DNA of 64,000 nt, from NCBI RefSeq assembly GCF_014635725.1, contig NZ_BMDJ01000007.1:1-64000 (forward strand), in the 5' to 3' direction. Positions 63,394 to 64,000 of the stretch are shown here, piece by piece. A program made the translations under genes and the position numbers. The DNA comes from Pedobacter mendelii. Lineage in GTDB: Bacteria; Bacteroidota; Bacteroidia; Sphingobacteriales; Sphingobacteriaceae. How positions within the stretch are numbered: position 1 is the stretch's first letter; every line of letters starts with the position of its first letter. Below the pieces are notes generated by a model. It had not been told where the DNA came from. It ran no database searches and saw only the letters and a list, made by a program, of their open reading frames with translations.

Positions 63394-63798
63394 ATGAAAA
63401 GACAAATTGCAACACTTTGCCTAATCCTTATTTCGACTATAATTCTATTTTCTTGCAAGAAAGATAATACATCTGTAAAAGCAAGAATTACCGGAAAATG
63501 GACTGTGAATAAAATCGAAGTTAGCGGCAATTCTAATGAAAGTTTAAATGGAACTTTCAATTACACCATTAATGATTATATGGATTTCAAAGCAAATAAT
63601 GATGATCAGGTTGAGTTAGGTTTGAATAACCAGCGTACAATTGGTTCATATATTATATCATTAGGTACTGAGTTTCAATTGGTATTTCCTGAAGGAACAT
63701 ATTATTGTACGGTAGCTACTCTGAGTGGGTCGCAGCTTCAATTTACTGCAAAAATGGATAAAACTAACGTTAGTAAAGTTTTTTATTTAACGAGATAG
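63394..63798 (+). CDS. lipocalin-like lipoprotein, hypothetical
   Basis: The 134-residue protein has a lipoprotein signal with a lipobox ending TIILFSC (Cys21). It continues with ITGKWTVNKIEVSGNSNESL and alternating strands (YMDFKANNDDQVELGL, TIGSYIIS, FQLVFPEGTYYCTVATLSGSQLQFTAKM), as in small DUF4923/lipocalin-like lipoproteins of Bacteroidota. The function is unknown. It is divergent from ftsX. Confidence 0.7.
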   Translation: MKRQIATLCLILISTIILFSCKKDNTSVKARITGKWTVNKIEVSGNSNESLNGTFNYTINDYMDFKANNDDQVELGLNNQRTIGSYIISLGTEFQLVFPEGTYYCTVATLSGSQLQFTAKMDKTNVSKVFYLTR

Positions 63799-64000
63799 AA
63801 TCGAGAAAGTCAAATTTTTGCTAAAGTTATTATCACAAGTGTAAATTTTAAACTGAAGTTTCGTGTCCTATTTACTTCACCCTATTAAAGTTTTTGGTTT
63901 TGCTCATATTTTGTTGTCCCTTTCCTTGAAGAGAGGGATTTAACGCTGCGATGAGTGAAACCCAATGGTTCAACGTATAATCTTACCTTTCCCTTTCCTT
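63799..64000. other. window end, no gene seen
   Basis: About 200 bp of non-coding sequence. CCCTTTCCTT occurs twice (near 63909 and at the window end) around an imperfect CCCTTTC/GAGAGGG hairpin, so a short repeat may continue past the window. Confidence 0.3.

Overview
The window is AT-rich chromosomal DNA of a member of the Bacteroidota, most probably Sphingobacteriaceae and Pedobacter-like (inference). The evidence is the gene families (RibBA, LptF, TamB next to TsaD, DUF3098 after FtsX, S8 peptidases), several promoters with the Bacteroidota -7 box TAnnTTTG, and the style of the 5S rRNA and lipoprotein signals. No plasmid, phage or CRISPR locus is visible.

Layout. 1-350: the end of an rRNA operon (23S 3' end, 5S, terminator). 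0.6-5.3 kb: a secreted subtilase, then a three-gene envelope-glycan operon on the minus strand. 5.4-8.8 kb: ribBA, an LptF/LptG permease with a START-like partner, and tRNA-Met(CAT). 8.8-30 kb: an accessory segment bracketed by two decayed, same-orientation remnants of one serine-recombinase gene, the first fused to the 3' end of the tRNA. It holds gmd, an ECF sigma factor and a complete-looking Wzx/Wzy-type exopolysaccharide locus: export protein Wza, tyrosine kinase Wzc, flippase, polymerase, five glycosyltransferase-like genes, WecG-type transferase and WcaJ-type priming enzyme. A beta-helix lipoprotein, an OmpA-like protein, an esterase and a VOC protein follow.

30-44 kb: a secreted propeller-like protein, an ohrR-ohr peroxide-response pair with a perfect palindromic operator, a GH5-like glycosidase, pta-ackA, and the divergent tamB/tsaD pair. 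44-53 kb: housekeeping DNA repair (recA, nth, uvrA), an MFS exporter, an ECF sigma factor and a LysE exporter, punctuated by small intergenic repeats, including two inverted copies of a 120-bp MITE-like element. 53-64 kb: OmpA lipoprotein, DUF2157 protein, CPA2 antiporter, ribF, and a conserved run ftsX-DUF3098-uppP-truB-yitT into which a VapC-type toxin/antitoxin pair has been placed.

How the parts work together. WcaJ loads the first sugar on undecaprenyl phosphate, the transferases extend it, Wzx flips it, Wzy polymerises it and Wzc/Wza export it; UppP, far downstream, recycles the same lipid carrier. I found no convincing wholly new system. The most notable points are the relic recombinase pair around the polysaccharide island, the MITE pair, the missing normal start of tamB, and the toxin/antitoxin insertion in the ftsX-uppP operon.
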